A stretch of DNA of 5,953 bases. Origin: Candidatus Auribacterota bacterium (lineage in GTDB: Bacteria > Auribacterota > UBA6266). The stretch is taken from assembly GCA_016933315.1 (NCBI GenBank), contig JAFGBE010000118.1, positions 1-5,953 on the forward strand. The letters are read 5' to 3'. The notes below the pieces were generated by a model. The model worked only from the letters and a program-made list of their open reading frames with translations. It was not told the origin of the DNA and ran no database searches. Position numbers and translations under genes: made by a program. This document shows, in pieces, positions 5,553-5,953 of this stretch; position 1 is the stretch's first letter; each line of letters begins with the position of its first letter.

Positions 5553-5953
5553 TCAAACGTTATACGAAGTTATAAATTCAGACGCTTTTAGCACGGGGAT
5601 AGCAAAATTTTTCACGGAATGAAAATGCTTGTCTGAGGATATTATACAGTCGGCCCTGCCGCTAAGCGCGCACGCGAAATACTTATTATCGGAATAATCA
5701 TCTTTCACGACTTCAACCTTCTTCGCTGCTTTGACTTCCCTGCTTAAGGCAAGTATGTCCTTAACCCTCTCGAGAAATTCCCGGCGGGCTTTCATCTGTT
5801 TTAATATAAAGAACAGCTCTTTTTCTATGCCTCTGGAATATAAGAGTTTTACTTCCCTGTTCTCTATTTTCTTCAATATGGCGGCGGACGCGCTATTCTC
5901 ATTCCAGTAAGCGCCGACAAATATATTCGTATCTACAACAATCTTAAAGGGAA
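5553..5953 (-). CDS. PIN-domain ribonuclease, VapC/COG1569-like toxin (5' end beyond window)
   Basis: The open frame runs off the right edge; 132 residues and the stop are visible. The TTG at 5876 is not the true start, because a typical PIN N-terminus is encoded upstream in the same frame: FKIVVDTNIFVGAYW (5948-5904). Counting from the first visible residue, the PIN acidic residues are Asp7 (VVDTN), Glu45 (EKELFF), Asp88 (YSDNKYFACAL) and Asp107 (IISSDKHF). The SDNKYF...ADCIISSDKHF block is typical of the COG1569/PIN_3 group. These are Mg-dependent ribonucleases, usually the toxins of toxin-antitoxin pairs, active in the cytosol. Only a few N-terminal residues should be missing. The antitoxin gene would normally be just upstream, outside the window; nothing on this strand follows before 4596. 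Family assignment is strong; RNA target and toxicity are unknown. Confidence 0.87.
   Translation of the reverse strand, partial: PFKIVVDTNIFVGAYWNENSASAAILKKIENREVKLLYSRGIEKELFFILKQMKARREFLERVKDILALSREVKAAKKVEVVKDDYSDNKYFACALSGRADCIISSDKHFHSVKNFAIPVLKASEFITSYNV

Noticed and set aside
5553..5876. PIN protein starting at TTG 5876
   Set aside because: The frame continues upstream and encodes the essential VVDTN motif of the PIN active site, so the real start is beyond the window edge.

Overview
The window looks like chromosomal DNA from a diderm (Gram-negative-type) bacterium of an uncultured or under-described lineage. The evidence is a C-terminal PEP-CTERM sorting tail, which in known systems is processed by an exosortase in bacteria with an outer membrane. 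There are also several classical signal peptides, strong Shine-Dalgarno sites (AGGAGG type) and good TTGACA-type sigma-70 promoters. A lineage such as Omnitrophota or another PVC-like or sediment/groundwater group would fit, but that is a guess from gene style, not a proven assignment. No mobile element, rRNA, tRNA or CRISPR array is visible.

Layout from left to right. (1) Positions 1-662, minus strand: two consecutive secreted-protein genes. The left one is cut by the window edge, leaving only its signal peptide. The right one is a 188-residue exported protein that looks like a carbohydrate-binding beta-sandwich module. (2) Positions 663-825: their promoter, followed by a LacI/GalR-type (cre-like) operator just downstream of the predicted transcription start. 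(3) Positions 826-4596, minus strand: an apparent two-gene operon of argF (ornithine carbamoyltransferase) followed 18 nt later by a 934-residue GH94-family glycoside phosphorylase. (4) Positions 4597-4815: a divergent control region with back-to-back sigma-70 promoters, a perfect 14-bp palindrome inside the argF promoter, a 10-bp direct repeat, and two copies of a TTTCA-N3-TGAAA inverted repeat in the leader of the rightward gene. (5) Positions 4816-5487, plus strand: a secreted PEP-CTERM protein with a probable LamG/concanavalin-like jelly-roll. (6) Positions 5488-5552: a 9-bp-stem hairpin between convergent genes. (7) Positions 5553-5953, minus strand: a PIN-domain (VapC/COG1569-like) ribonuclease toxin gene whose 5' end runs off the window.

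How the parts may work together. The GH94 enzyme lacks a signal peptide, so it should act in the cytosol, splitting a beta-linked disaccharide or oligosaccharide with phosphate to give a sugar 1-phosphate. The adjacent exported CBM-like protein has a sugar-responsive type of operator. This suggests a small glycan-related locus, although arginine biosynthesis (argF) shares the transcript with the phosphorylase for no obvious metabolic reason. I do not see a clearly novel multi-gene system. The best leads are the regulatory architectures (the LacI-type site and the twin inverted repeats), the unresolved GH94 specificity and the argF-GH94 pairing.
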